The notes: generated from the sequence alone by a model not told the origin. A stretch of 64,000 bases of DNA from a bacterium (GCA_030647205.1 JAUSJO010000002.1:186001-250000); one strand, 5' to 3'; counted from the first letter of the stretch, positions 32,889-41,797 are shown. Numbers and translations: made by a program.

Positions 32889-34562
32889 ATGATAAAAATC
32901 AGCAACCTTTCAAAGTCATATGAAGTGGGGAAAGTCCTATCTCATGTAAACCTTGTCGTAAACGAGGGTGAAAAAGTCGGCTTAGTTGGTCCTAACGGAG
33001 TAGGTAAGTCAACTTTGCTTAAACTTGTGGCTGGCAAGGAGCGTTCTGATGAGGGAAGTATCCAACTGGAGAAAAATGATAAAGTTGGGTATCTTGCTCA
33101 AGAAGTAAATCCTTCATCTCCATCTCAGACCGTACGAGATTTTCTCCTTTTTCCGTTTGCTGAGCTGATGAAGATAGAAGAAGAGATGAACGGACTTACG
33201 GAAAAGATCTCTGAGGCTGAAGGAGAAAAACAACAGAAACTGCTGTATGAGTATGGTGACCTTCAAGAAAAGTTCATGAAAGGTGATGGTTATGAGATTG
33301 AAACACGTCTCAAACAGATTGCCGAGGGACTTAGCTTGAAACCACTAATGGACTTAAAAATGTCTTCTCTTAGCGGTGGCCAGAAAGCAAGAGTATCAAT
33401 AGGCCAAATGCTGATGGAAAATCCAACGATACTTTTGTTGGATGAGCCGACAAATCATCTTGATCTTCCTTCATTGTTATGGCTAGAAAGCTATATTATG
33501 AAAGATAATCGTCCACTAATAGTAGTGTCACATGACCGGCGTTTCTTGGATAAGACCGTATCTCGAGTAGTCGAGGTTGATCCGTTCAGTCATGAGGTTA
33601 CTTCTTTTGGAGGAAACTACAGTGATTATCTGGAGGAAAAAAAGAGATTAAGAGAGAGGCAGTTGCAGAACTATGAGCAGCAGCAGAAGAGGTTCGATAA
33701 GCTCGATGAAGACATCAAAAAAACGAAGGGTCAGGCACTAAGGACAGAAACGTCAACGAAGAATGACGTCTTACGGAGATATGCCAAGAAGGTTGCCAAG
33801 AAGGCGAAGTCAAGAGAGAACAGGCTACAAAAGATGAAAGAGTCTGAGGAAGCTATAGAGAAGCCGAGGGAGAAAGATAAACCAAAGCTGAAACTAAAAA
33901 CTTCCGGTAAGGGCGGTAACCTGCTTGTGAAGCTTTCCGGTATATCGATAGCTTTCGGTAAAAAAGAACTGCTGAGAGATGTCGAAATATCTATAAGGTC
34001 CGGAGATCACATAGCTATACTGGGCAGTAATGGTAGTGGTAAATCAACTCTTCTGAAGATACTTCTGGAAGAGATAAAGCCTAATGCCGGGATAGTAGAG
34101 AAAGGGAAAGATGTCAGTGTTGGATACTTGCCCCAGGAATATGGCCATCTTCCTAAAGAGAAGAAAGCTCTGGAATGGTTCAGAAGCCAGGTCGTGATGC
34201 ATGAAGATGAGGCAAGGTCCTTATTGGGCAGTTTATCTTTCTCTCAGGATGTTCTCTTTAGCCCGATAGGTAAACTTAGTCGAGGCGAAGTGGCGCGACT
34301 GCTTCTGGCAGTCTTGGTAGCCGGTGATTATGATCTTATCCTTCTGGATGAGCCTACTAATCATCTTGATCTCGACTCACTAAGTGCTATGGAGGAAGCT
34401 CTGACGAGCTATAAAGGGTCAGTTGTGCTGGTTACTCACGACAGATACTTTCTTGACAAAGTAGGTATCGATGAAGTGCTAGCACTTGAAGATTGCCAAC
34501 TCAAAAAGTTTTCCTCTTGGAAAGCCTATGAGAAGGCGGTAACTACTCAAGATCGGAGGTGA
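32889..34562 (+). CDS. ABC-F family ATPase
   Basis: 557-aa soluble protein with two ABC modules and no membrane segments. Walker A motifs are GPNGVGKST (about 36-44) and GSNGSGKST (about 383-391); signatures are LSGGQKAR and LSRGEVAR; Walker B motifs end in LLDEPTNHLD in both. Between them is the charged, helical linker that reaches the ribosome in this family. ABC-F proteins act on the ribosome (translation factors or antibiotic protection). AGGAGGTGG gives a very strong start. A 60-aa gene and a radical SAM gene follow. Confidence 0.93.
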   Translation: MIKISNLSKSYEVGKVLSHVNLVVNEGEKVGLVGPNGVGKSTLLKLVAGKERSDEGSIQLEKNDKVGYLAQEVNPSSPSQTVRDFLLFPFAELMKIEEEMNGLTEKISEAEGEKQQKLLYEYGDLQEKFMKGDGYEIETRLKQIAEGLSLKPLMDLKMSSLSGGQKARVSIGQMLMENPTILLLDEPTNHLDLPSLLWLESYIMKDNRPLIVVSHDRRFLDKTVSRVVEVDPFSHEVTSFGGNYSDYLEEKKRLRERQLQNYEQQQKRFDKLDEDIKKTKGQALRTETSTKNDVLRRYAKKVAKKAKSRENRLQKMKESEEAIEKPREKDKPKLKLKTSGKGGNLLVKLSGISIAFGKKELLRDVEISIRSGDHIAILGSNGSGKSTLLKILLEEIKPNAGIVEKGKDVSVGYLPQEYGHLPKEKKALEWFRSQVVMHEDEARSLLGSLSFSQDVLFSPIGKLSRGEVARLLLAVLVAGDYDLILLDEPTNHLDLDSLSAMEEALTSYKGSVVLVTHDRYFLDKVGIDEVLALEDCQLKKFSSWKAYEKAVTTQDRR

Positions 34563-34567
34563 AAACT

Positions 34568-34750
34568 ATGACACAAGAACCTGAGGTACAAACCCATCGC
34601 CTCTGTCACATTGATCAGAACTGTTGCCCTGAGGTAGCAGTTGGTCGTGAGACGGTAAGTATCACCGATGATGATGGCGGGAGGGTGGAGCTGCCAGTGT
34701 CCGCTTGGAACATCCTGAAAGATAGGATTTCCAGCGGGGAAATCACGTAG
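34568..34750 (+). CDS. Small DUF397-like protein, possible substrate of the next radical SAM enzyme
   Basis: 60 aa starting at ATG 34568, which has GGAGGTG 6 bases upstream (a GTG at 34559 is inside that site). It contains three Cys (residues 13, 19, 20) and CPEVAVGRETVSITDDDGG followed by VELPVSAWNILKDRISSGE. That arrangement resembles actinobacterial DUF397 (CVEVA, VRDS, F..AEW..F), but similarity by eye is not proof. It starts 5 bases after the ABC-F stop. A perfect terminator separates it from the radical SAM/SPASM gene, so it would be made in excess over the enzyme, as precursor peptides often are. Confidence 0.65.
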   Translation: MTQEPEVQTHRLCHIDQNCCPEVAVGRETVSITDDDGGRVELPVSAWNILKDRISSGEIT

Positions 34751-34769
34751 TTGTTTTACTAGATCGTAT

Positions 34770-34801
34770 GGGGGTGTACTTTGTACACCCCCTTCTTTTT
34801 T
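34770..34801 (+). terminator. Intra-operon terminator
   Basis: GGGGGTGTAC/GTACACCCCC around TTT, then TTCTTTTTT. It lies just before the ribosome binding site of the radical SAM gene, so downstream expression needs read-through or a separate promoter. Confidence 0.9.
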
Positions 34802-34815
34802 AGAAGGAGGCATTG

Positions 34816-35805
34816 ATGGTTGATTTACCTTTGTATGTATTGACGACCACAAGATGCAACTTTGTGTGTAGATACTGTTTTGAGGAAGGAATACCTCAGT
34901 CGGATATGCTACCCACCATTAAGGACAAGATGATAAGTTTTATAGAAGGAATAGTCGTTAGTAAAGGTATATCGTCTATAAATCTTACGTTGTTTGGAGG
35001 GGAACCCTTGATGACGGGGATGTCTCCCGAAGTTGCAAAAGACATAAAAGAAGTTGCAGTTTCAAGAAGTACTGACTACCATTTGAGCCTAATAACTAAT
35101 GGCTATCTTCTTTCTCCAACCACTCTAGAGAAGTTAGTTGGCTTGGGGTTAGACAAAGTCATAGTGAGTATTGATGGTTCAGAGAAACAACACAACAGGA
35201 ACAGACCGTTGAAAAATGGCGACCCGACTTTCGATATGATTGTCGACAATGTTGAAGCTGTTTTGCCTGTTGTACCAGTCGTTATCCGGGTGAATTATTA
35301 TCCCGGCGAAATTGCTGAGGTTATAAAGGGGCTTAAAAGAATAAAAGAGATGGGAGCTAACAGCGTATACTTTTCTCCGATACGCCCTTCTTCAGAAAAA
35401 AGTTGTGGAGAAGTGCCAGCAAGCAAGAACGATTTTGATGAACTGGTGATTCTTCATAAGAGTGCGAAAGAGATGGGGCTACTACCACATGACGATTATA
35501 GGTTCGGACCCTGTATGGCTCACCATCCTCATGCAATGGTCATAAATCCTTCCGGCGAGATATATAAATGTTTGTATGGCGTTGGAAGGTCATTTTGTCG
35601 GTCAGGAAGTATCTTTGATGGTTATAAGCCAAATCAAAGAATAGTGCAAAAGGAGTATATGTCCGATAAGTGTCATTTGTGTGAACTGCTTCCCTTTTGT
35701 TTTGGAGGATGTAGATATGACGCTTATCAGAGTACAGGATCTTTCGAGGGTACCGTTTGCAAAAAGGGTGGTCTTGGAAGATTACGTAAGATCAAAAAAA
35801 TGTAA
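34816..35805 (+). CDS. Radical SAM/SPASM enzyme
   Basis: 330-aa enzyme. The [4Fe-4S]/SAM motif is CNFVCRYC (Cys14, 18, 21), followed by GGEPLM. The C-terminal SPASM-like Cys cluster is visible from about residue 235: FGPCM, YKCLYG, KCHLCELLPFCFGGCRYDAY and a last TVCKKG. Such enzymes commonly modify ribosomally made peptides (RiPP maturases) or act as anaerobic sulfatase activators; no sulfatase is nearby. The ATG at 34816 has AAGGAGG. The 60-aa protein upstream is the best candidate substrate, by position only. Confidence 0.9.
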   Translation: MVDLPLYVLTTTRCNFVCRYCFEEGIPQSDMLPTIKDKMISFIEGIVVSKGISSINLTLFGGEPLMTGMSPEVAKDIKEVAVSRSTDYHLSLITNGYLLSPTTLEKLVGLGLDKVIVSIDGSEKQHNRNRPLKNGDPTFDMIVDNVEAVLPVVPVVIRVNYYPGEIAEVIKGLKRIKEMGANSVYFSPIRPSSEKSCGEVPASKNDFDELVILHKSAKEMGLLPHDDYRFGPCMAHHPHAMVINPSGEIYKCLYGVGRSFCRSGSIFDGYKPNQRIVQKEYMSDKCHLCELLPFCFGGCRYDAYQSTGSFEGTVCKKGGLGRLRKIKKM

Positions 35806-35898
35806 CAAAAAGGCAGGCTTTTAAGCCATTTGCGGATTTGCCTTGGACTCTAGCAGTCTAAAACCGCTTTTTAACTTTTTATATTATTATTTTAAGAG

Positions 35899-35904
35899 TA
35901 AGAT
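35899..35904 (+). promoter_or_regulatory. -10 box for leaderless mRNA
   Basis: TAAGAT ends 6 bases before ATG 35911; no ribosome binding site. Confidence 0.55.
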
Positions 35905-35910
35905 TTTATT

Positions 35911-36834
35911 ATGAACCGATTTATCGAAACATATCAAAGAAAGCCAGCGGATATACTAAATCTCATCAAACAAATATCTGGGAACCTTGATGTCAAAACT
36001 ATTTCAGATTTTTGTGAAGCAGAATATCAGCTTTTTTCAATTTTCCAATATGAGAGGGATATTTTAGATGTCAGCGGGACTGGAGGCGCGGAATATGATA
36101 CGGTGAATGTTGGGACTATCAGTGCTTTCATTCTGGCTTCTTTAGATATCCCTGTAGCTAAACTATCATTTCCCAGTTACTCTGGCTCTCTAGGAAGTGA
36201 AAATATACTAAAAAAATATGGTATTCCTATTAGAATCTCTCGAGAAGAAATATTTAAAGATTTAGACAAATTCAACTTATGTTTTTTGCAGCGTGAGTAT
36301 AGTTTAGAAGGACTGGAAAGAAACAAGAAAACAGCAGAAATAGCTAATATGATGCCTCGAAGGTCTATATTTAGGTTACTTGGCCCACTTTGCCATCCTT
36401 TAAAGCCGGATTTTAGGGTTTATGGCCTTGCCAAAAACACTGAAGGCGAGGCTATAAGCTGCTATTTAAGGGAAAACACAAAAAGGTACATGGTTGTTTC
36501 TGGTAAAAGTGGCATAGACGAAGTAGATATTTGTGAGTCTACAGATATTTGGGAAAATGATGGATCATACAGCCTAGATGTAGAGACACTAGGCCTTAAA
36601 AAAGAATCCATAAAAGACATACAGGTTGGTAATGTAAAGAGCGAAGAGTTATTTTTGAAAATCTTGAATAATCAAGTCGGGGGACCCTTAGCTGAGCTTG
36701 TTTTAATAAATGTTGCGGCAGGTATCAAGGTGGTGAGGGGAACGGACTGGGAGAAGAGTTATAAAATAGCAGAAGACGAACTAAAGTCAGGAAGACCTTT
36801 TGAGATATTTAGGCAAATGAGCTTGTTACCATGA
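35911..36834 (+). CDS. TrpD/nucleoside phosphorylase-like phosphoribosyltransferase
   Basis: 307-aa member of the glycosyltransferase family 3 fold (anthranilate phosphoribosyltransferase and pyrimidine nucleoside phosphorylases). The PRPP or phosphate loop reads DVSGTGGAEYDTVNVGT (about residues 51-67), followed by PVAKLSFPSYSGSLGSENIL. No trp gene is present, so a tryptophan role is unlikely; it may act on nucleosides or an unknown aromatic amine. It is shorter than most TrpD proteins. The stop overlaps the next ATG (ATGA) by 4 bases. Confidence 0.83.
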   Translation: MNRFIETYQRKPADILNLIKQISGNLDVKTISDFCEAEYQLFSIFQYERDILDVSGTGGAEYDTVNVGTISAFILASLDIPVAKLSFPSYSGSLGSENILKKYGIPIRISREEIFKDLDKFNLCFLQREYSLEGLERNKKTAEIANMMPRRSIFRLLGPLCHPLKPDFRVYGLAKNTEGEAISCYLRENTKRYMVVSGKSGIDEVDICESTDIWENDGSYSLDVETLGLKKESIKDIQVGNVKSEELFLKILNNQVGGPLAELVLINVAAGIKVVRGTDWEKSYKIAEDELKSGRPFEIFRQMSLLP

Positions 36835-37277
36835 ACTCTGATTTGTTAAATATTCTGATAGAACAGCTGAAGGAAGATAAAAGTATTGTCTTGGTTGGTC
36901 CCACTGACTTGGGGAAGACACATTTTGTAGCTAGCCAGCTCTTACCTGCTCTAGGAAAAGCAGGCATAGATGCGCGGATGGTCAAAGATTGTGACGAGGA
37001 CTTCAATATTCTTGAAGGAGTCGATATTGCTATCTTCGATGAGGTTGAGACGTTTATAGATAGAGAGTTTCTAGAGAAAAGACATCCGGAGGAAATACCG
37101 TATTATACGTCTATGTATGCTAAAAAAGTTCTGGGGTGGTTTGATAAGCTAGGAAAGGTAGAAATACCCGCTGTTTATATTATTACGAGAAACGAAAAAG
37201 AAGAGGTTGAATATCTTGTAGAAAATATGCGCCTTACTGACTGGGGTCGAAAAGTAAAAACCCTATCTTTCCTGTAG
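36831..37277 (+). CDS. Small P-loop ATPase/GTPase, unknown
   Basis: 148-aa P-loop protein: Walker A is GPTDLGKTH (residues 23-31) and Walker B is VDIAIFDEVETF (about 64-75). It covers little more than the nucleotide-binding core; no family motif beyond that is clear. It overlaps the TrpD-like gene by 4 bases and is translationally coupled to it, suggesting a shared, unknown pathway. Confidence 0.75.
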   Translation: MNSDLLNILIEQLKEDKSIVLVGPTDLGKTHFVASQLLPALGKAGIDARMVKDCDEDFNILEGVDIAIFDEVETFIDREFLEKRHPEEIPYYTSMYAKKVLGWFDKLGKVEIPAVYIITRNEKEEVEYLVENMRLTDWGRKVKTLSFL

Positions 37278-37366
37278 ATTGTAGGAACTTTCCGTTTGAT
37301 TTTGGGGGTCATTAAAATGGGTCGTTTATCACGCCTGGTAAGGCCGACATATAATAGCCGGATATT

Positions 37367-37606
37367 TTATTTTTTAGTAGTTTCTGATACGGCTTGGCCG
37401 AGAGGAGTAAGTACGTAGCGGTCTACGGGCTTTTCCTCTATAATCTTCAGAAAGCCGAGCCTACCGAGCTTCAGGATACTCTTGTCTAGCTCTTCGCTTG
37501 CGCATTCTATGCCGCCACGAGCAAGCGATCTCTTCACTTCGGAGAATGTCTTTGGCTCCTGCGTCAGGGTGGCCAAGATCATTGTCCCGATCTTCTTCGT
37601 GCCCAT
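37367..37606 (-). CDS. Small winged-helix DNA-binding protein
   Basis: 79 aa, one winged-helix domain: GTMILATLTQEPKTFSEVKR, recognition helix about ECASEELDKSILKLGRLGFL and wing VDRYVLTPLGQAV, as in PadR/MarR-like regulators. CGGAGGC precedes the ATG. A perfect terminator-like hairpin lies 58 bases upstream in its leader with no gene for it to terminate. The target is unknown. Confidence 0.8.
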   Translation of the reverse strand: MGTKKIGTMILATLTQEPKTFSEVKRSLARGGIECASEELDKSILKLGRLGFLKIIEEKPVDRYVLTPLGQAVSETTKK

Positions 37607-37891
37607 TTTTGCCTCCGGTGTTAAATGATATTCAACCCCCCGAAAACTTCAGGCACCCCCATGAAAAAAGAGAGTCTAAAAGACTCTCTTTGTTTCTAAA
37701 ATTTGGTTTTAAGAAACAAATACGTTATTGATTCTCTGCAAACTAATAACTGTTTCTCCATTAATTATTTTGCTTATTTTATTTGCCCTTATTATAAGCA
37801 TTTCCGGAAAATTGTCAATAATATTTTACAAAAATTCCTTATTTATCTCATGAATTATGTTAGAATAAAGGCGGAGAACAGCATAAATTCG
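37607..37891. other. AT-rich non-coding region
   Basis: Apart from the hairpin at 37664-37689 this stretch contains no frame I can support. It is AT-rich and carries the divergent promoters of the winged-helix gene and of the acyltransferase operon (TTGACA at 37892). Confidence 0.6.
37664..37689 (-). promoter_or_regulatory. Terminator-like leader hairpin of the winged-helix gene
   Basis: On the minus strand, AGAGAGTCT pairs with AGACTCTCT around TTT and is followed by six T. No minus-strand gene lies upstream, so this is a leader element or attenuator. It could also work as a plus-strand terminator, but no plus-strand gene ends near it. Confidence 0.55.
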
Positions 37892-37920
37892 TTGACAAAA
37901 AAAGCGTAATGTTGTATCAT
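37892..37920 (+). promoter_or_regulatory. Promoter of the acyltransferase-E1 operon
   Basis: TTGACA (37892-37897), 17-base spacer, TATCAT (37915-37920). The leader to ATG 38044 is about 117 bases. Confidence 0.72.
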
Positions 37921-38043
37921 CTATCTCCAAGAGTTCTTTTACAGCTGAATATGTAGTTTCTCAACACTTGTATAACGCCTTTTGGCTAGATATATATCTC
38001 CAGTTTGGAGCTTAGATAAAAGGGAAAAAGGGAAAGGGTTGTC

Positions 38044-38673
38044 ATGAAACACGGTAACAAAATGTATAGCTTTAAGATCTGCGAAAACGAGGTTGAAAGG
38101 ATAGCCTCACGAGAGCTCAGATTTGAGGTGTTTTGTGTGGAAAAGGGTTGGATAGACCCAAGTCAATTTCCAAACAGTCAGGAATTCGACGAATTCGATG
38201 ATTATGCAAAGCACATCATTGCTCTAAATGAAAAAGGCGATGTTATCGGCACTGCCCGTGTGATAATGCCGTCCGCCGCAGGACTTCCGATAGAAAAACT
38301 GCTTTTGGAGGATCAGCTTGATCCCAGTGAGACAGTGGAAGTTTCAAGGCTTGCAGTCCGCGAGGATGCTAGGGGCAACGAGTCAGTTGTGTTTTTCGGC
38401 GTAACACGACTGATGTGGAAGTACGTATCGACTCAGCCTATCAACTACTGGGCTGCATCTGTCGATGTACCTCTCTACAATCGTCTTGAGAGGCTGGGAA
38501 TGCCATTTATTGAAGTGGCAGAACCAACATTCTACGTCGGATCGGAATCGGTGCCATTTGTGGCCGACTTTCACAAGACCGAAGATGTCCTCTTCGGTGC
38601 CTTTGTAAATCGCGTTATGTCAAGGATGGGAGGTGGTCAAGATGATACCTTACGAAGCGCTAACAGCGCGTAA
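38044..38673 (+). CDS. N-acyltransferase of the acyl-homoserine-lactone synthase/FeeM-like GNAT group
   Basis: 209-aa protein with the GNAT-like fold of LuxI-type and FeeM N-acyl amino acid synthases: RELRFEVFCVEKGWIDPSQFPN near the N-terminus, EFDDYAKHIIAL, VIGTARVIMPS, the acceptor loop VEVSRLAVREDARG (about residues 99-112) and LERLGMPFIEV. It probably joins an acyl group to an amine such as an amino acid. Its 3' end overlaps the following ThiF-like gene by 32 bases, so expression is coupled. Acyl-ACP or acyl-CoA supply is not visible in this window. Confidence 0.82.
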   Translation: MKHGNKMYSFKICENEVERIASRELRFEVFCVEKGWIDPSQFPNSQEFDEFDDYAKHIIALNEKGDVIGTARVIMPSAAGLPIEKLLLEDQLDPSETVEVSRLAVREDARGNESVVFFGVTRLMWKYVSTQPINYWAASVDVPLYNRLERLGMPFIEVAEPTFYVGSESVPFVADFHKTEDVLFGAFVNRVMSRMGGGQDDTLRSANSA

Positions 38674-39427
38674 TGCGGGTATTATCCAGGACCAGGAGTG
38701 CTTGAAAAGGGCCACAGTGGCGATAGCCGGCTGTGGCGGCGCTGGTGGTAAATCTCCAGCGACATTCGCAAGGATGGGGGTTGGCAAGATAAGGTTAGCC
38801 GACCCGGATACATTTGATGTCTCAAACCTTAACCGGCAATATGGATCCAGTGTCCGCACGTTGGGTCAAAACAAGGCCCAGGCCATCGCTGATCTGGTGA
38901 AGGATATCAATCCACATTGCGAAGTTGAAGTCTTCGAGGAGGGTATCACCGAAGACAACATCGCTTCGTTTCTCCAAGGAGTAGATGTGGCCATAGAGGA
39001 GATTGATATCCAGGCCGCTTACTTCTCAGTGATTTTCCATCGTACTGCAAGGGCAATGGGAATCCCTGTCTTAACCGGCGTTGAAGTTGGTTGGGGCGCA
39101 AACCTCTTCTACTTCGATCCCGAGGGGATGACCTTCGAGGAGTACGTTGGGATTCCTGACGGCGCAAGCAAGGAAGAGATCGAGAAGCATCCTATCCCGA
39201 TCACTGCGTATAGTCCGGAGATACCGGAGTATGTGACCGAGGATATTCTCGGCATGATCATGAGCGGCGAGATCGAAATACCGGCGATAGCGCCATCAGC
39301 GAACTTAACCGCAGCAATGATTGCGGTGTACACATACCTTCTGCTCAGTGGAGCCAAGAAGGTAGAACCGGTGCCTTACTACTATCCTGTCGACATATTT
39401 AATGTGGAGGCAAGAAGAGTAGTGTAG
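38642..39427 (+). CDS. E1-like (ThiF/MoeB/HesA) adenylating enzyme
   Basis: 261-aa E1-superfamily protein. The nucleotide loop is GCGGAGG (residues 30-36), followed by LADPDTFDVSNLNRQYG (Asp54, Asp56, Asn64, Arg65, Gln66) and the Lys of LGQNKAQA (Lys78). These enzymes adenylate the C-terminus of a small protein or peptide. The usual Zn CXXC pairs and the catalytic Cys are not evident, so it may only adenylate. No ThiS/MoaD-like partner is adjacent. ATG 38642 has GGGAGGTGG; the gene overlaps the acyltransferase gene in another frame. Confidence 0.88.
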   Translation: MIPYEALTARNAGIIQDQECLKRATVAIAGCGGAGGKSPATFARMGVGKIRLADPDTFDVSNLNRQYGSSVRTLGQNKAQAIADLVKDINPHCEVEVFEEGITEDNIASFLQGVDVAIEEIDIQAAYFSVIFHRTARAMGIPVLTGVEVGWGANLFYFDPEGMTFEEYVGIPDGASKEEIEKHPIPITAYSPEIPEYVTEDILGMIMSGEIEIPAIAPSANLTAAMIAVYTYLLLSGAKKVEPVPYYYPVDIFNVEARRVV

Positions 39428-39452
39428 CTTTATAACTTCAGAGTGTTACTCT

Positions 39453-39490
39453 GAAAATTGCCAACCCCGTGGGGTTGGCAATTTTCTTTT
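39453..39490 (+). terminator. Terminator of the acyltransferase-E1 operon
   Basis: GAAAATTGCCAACCCC/GGGGTTGGCAATTTTC near-perfect stem, then TTTT. Confidence 0.9.
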
Positions 39491-39523
39491 ATATGAATTA
39501 TACTTAATTAAAAGCGAGGGAAA

Positions 39524-41797
39524 ATGTTACTTTTTTATTTGTCTCTAGTTGGGATTTCAAATTTATTCTTAGGTTTTTTGGCTTTGTTTAGAAACAAAAA
39601 AGATGCCTCAAATATTGCTTTCTTCACCTTGACAGTACTAATTGTTAGTTGGTTATCCATGAACTATGTCGCAGACTATGCGACAACAATTGATCTCAAT
39701 CTATTGTTTACAAAGTTGACTATGGTTCTTGCTTTTCTTGCTGCCCTTGGCTTCTACCTTTTTTCAATTCTTTTTATGAGGAGGATAAAAAAGATAGGAC
39801 CACATACAATTATACTTTTCATTTTGACATTAACTATTGTTTTGATATCCATTTTTTCCGATAAAATTATTAAGAGCACATCTATTTCAAACAATGTTAC
39901 CGATGTTGTGTTTGGTGATTTTGCTATTATTTACTTTGTTCTTTTTATCTATTTTTTGATTGTATCTTTAGGATGTTTATTTTTAAAGCTGAGATCTTCT
40001 TCCGGGGTTGATAAAAAACGTATTATATTTGTCGCAGTTGGGCTTGCACTGATGTCTGTAATGGCGACATTTACCAACCTAATCATGCCGCTTGTATTTA
40101 GTATTTTTTTACTAACTCCATTCGGTGGATTTTCAACATTGTTTTTTACCGGTTTCACCACTTATGCCATAGTCAAGCATCGTTTGATGGATATTCGCAT
40201 GGTGGTAGCAAAATCCGTAGCATTTATGATACTTATAGCGTTTATTGGAATCTTCTACACATTCACGATGATATGGTTAGAAAAGATTATTTTTCCTGAA
40301 ACCGGAGGTAAGTTAAGCCCTGGTCAGATTGTATTTAGGATTATTCTAACGCTATTTGTTGTCTTCACTTTTCAACCACTTCGGAGTTTCATTACAAAGA
40401 AAACTGATAAGATATTTTTCAAGCAATCATATGAGCCGGAAAATCTTTTGGATACGTTATCGCATACGATGGGATCAAGTATTGTGCTCATAGAGCTTCT
40501 GTATAAGATTTTGAATATTCTGACCAGTAATATGAAGGTTTCGAGAGGGTTTTTTGTTATTTTGAAAGATGGGGACAAGATTGATACCACCCAAGGGGTC
40601 GGTTATAAAAAAAGTCCTGTAATATCTTTGAGAGAGATTGAAATTTTGTCTAAAGATGGTATTTGCATATATGACGAACTGGATGATAAGTCACAAGTAA
40701 AACGGATATTAAGAAAACATGATGCTTCCTTAGCTATCCCCCTTAAATCAAACAACAAAGTTTCCGGCATCCTTTTCTTGGGTGAGAAAAATTCTGGCGA
40801 TATGTACAGCGCTCAGGATATTAGGATCTTTGAAATCCTAGGGCCTGAGGTGACAGTAGCAATAGAAAACGCCAAATCTTATGAAGAGATTCAGCAGTTT
40901 AACGCGGTGCTTAGGACGGAAGTACAAAAAGCCACCAGAGAGCTTAAGGGGGCAAACCAGAATCTGCGTGAGCTTGATAAGGCAAAAGATGAGTTTATAT
41001 CCATGGCTTCTCATCAGCTCCGTACACCGCTGACAGCCATCAAAGGTTATCTCTCGATGCTTTTGGAGGGTGATGCGGGTGAGATAAAGGTTGGGCAATA
41101 TGAGTTTGTTCAGGAAGCTTACTACGGTGCAACAAGAATGGTTTCTTTGATTAACGATCTTTTAAATGTTTCGAGGATGGAGACAGGAAGATTCTTTCTT
41201 GAAATCAAGGAGTTTGATCTGACAAAAACCGTGGAGGAGGAGATTAAGCAGTTGGAAAAAGTTGCCAGAGATAAGGGAATCAAGCTCGTATATCAAAAAC
41301 ACGGGCACGTCAGTCTGTGTGCTGATGAGATGAAGGTAAGACAGGTAGTTATGAATTTTGTAGATAACGCTATCTACTACACACTAGACGGGAAAGTTGT
41401 GGTGAATCTTTATGATGAGGGTAAAAATGTTCGATTTGAAGTAACCGATAATGGTATCGGAGTGCCAAAGGAACAGCAGAAGAATCTTTTCACTAAATTC
41501 TTTCGCGCAGAAAATGCCAGAAGCACGCGGCCTGATGGAACTGGCCTTGGGCTCTTTATGGCAAAAAAGGTTATAGAGGAACATCATGGCGAGGTAATCT
41601 TCCATTCTGTTGAAGGAAAAGGTTCTACTTTTGGATTCCGACTGCCTAAAGTAGCAAAGGTTACTAAGGATAACACTTCTGCCTTCGATCCTAATATTCC
41701 TTTGGAGACGCCGGTTAACAAAGCAATAGAGGTTATGGATAAAAAGATAAAGGATAGTGCACAGAGCGATAAGAAAGAGAAAAAAATACTGGTATAA
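39524..41797 (+). CDS. Sensor histidine kinase with multi-helix N-terminus and GAF-like domain
   Basis: 757 aa. Seven to eight membrane helices in the first about 215 residues plus one at about 225-245 form a 7TM-type sensor region. A GAF-like domain follows (about 300-455), then a helical linker, the dimerisation domain with the phospho-His H497 in MASHQLRTPLTAIKGYL, and an ATPase domain with N box MNFVDNAIYY, G1 VTDNGIGVP and G2 GTGLGLFMAKKV. The tail is basic and Lys-rich. It would respond to a membrane or small-molecule signal and phosphorylate a regulator elsewhere. GCGAGGG precedes the ATG. Confidence 0.93.
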   Translation: MLLFYLSLVGISNLFLGFLALFRNKKDASNIAFFTLTVLIVSWLSMNYVADYATTIDLNLLFTKLTMVLAFLAALGFYLFSILFMRRIKKIGPHTIILFILTLTIVLISIFSDKIIKSTSISNNVTDVVFGDFAIIYFVLFIYFLIVSLGCLFLKLRSSSGVDKKRIIFVAVGLALMSVMATFTNLIMPLVFSIFLLTPFGGFSTLFFTGFTTYAIVKHRLMDIRMVVAKSVAFMILIAFIGIFYTFTMIWLEKIIFPETGGKLSPGQIVFRIILTLFVVFTFQPLRSFITKKTDKIFFKQSYEPENLLDTLSHTMGSSIVLIELLYKILNILTSNMKVSRGFFVILKDGDKIDTTQGVGYKKSPVISLREIEILSKDGICIYDELDDKSQVKRILRKHDASLAIPLKSNNKVSGILFLGEKNSGDMYSAQDIRIFEILGPEVTVAIENAKSYEEIQQFNAVLRTEVQKATRELKGANQNLRELDKAKDEFISMASHQLRTPLTAIKGYLSMLLEGDAGEIKVGQYEFVQEAYYGATRMVSLINDLLNVSRMETGRFFLEIKEFDLTKTVEEEIKQLEKVARDKGIKLVYQKHGHVSLCADEMKVRQVVMNFVDNAIYYTLDGKVVVNLYDEGKNVRFEVTDNGIGVPKEQQKNLFTKFFRAENARSTRPDGTGLGLFMAKKVIEEHHGEVIFHSVEGKGSTFGFRLPKVAKVTKDNTSAFDPNIPLETPVNKAIEVMDKKIKDSAQSDKKEKKILV

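Noticed and set aside
37703..37909. Plus-strand 68-aa frame in the AT-rich gap
   Set aside because: Low-complexity AT-rich sequence with no ribosome site, overlapping the -35 promoter box at 37892.
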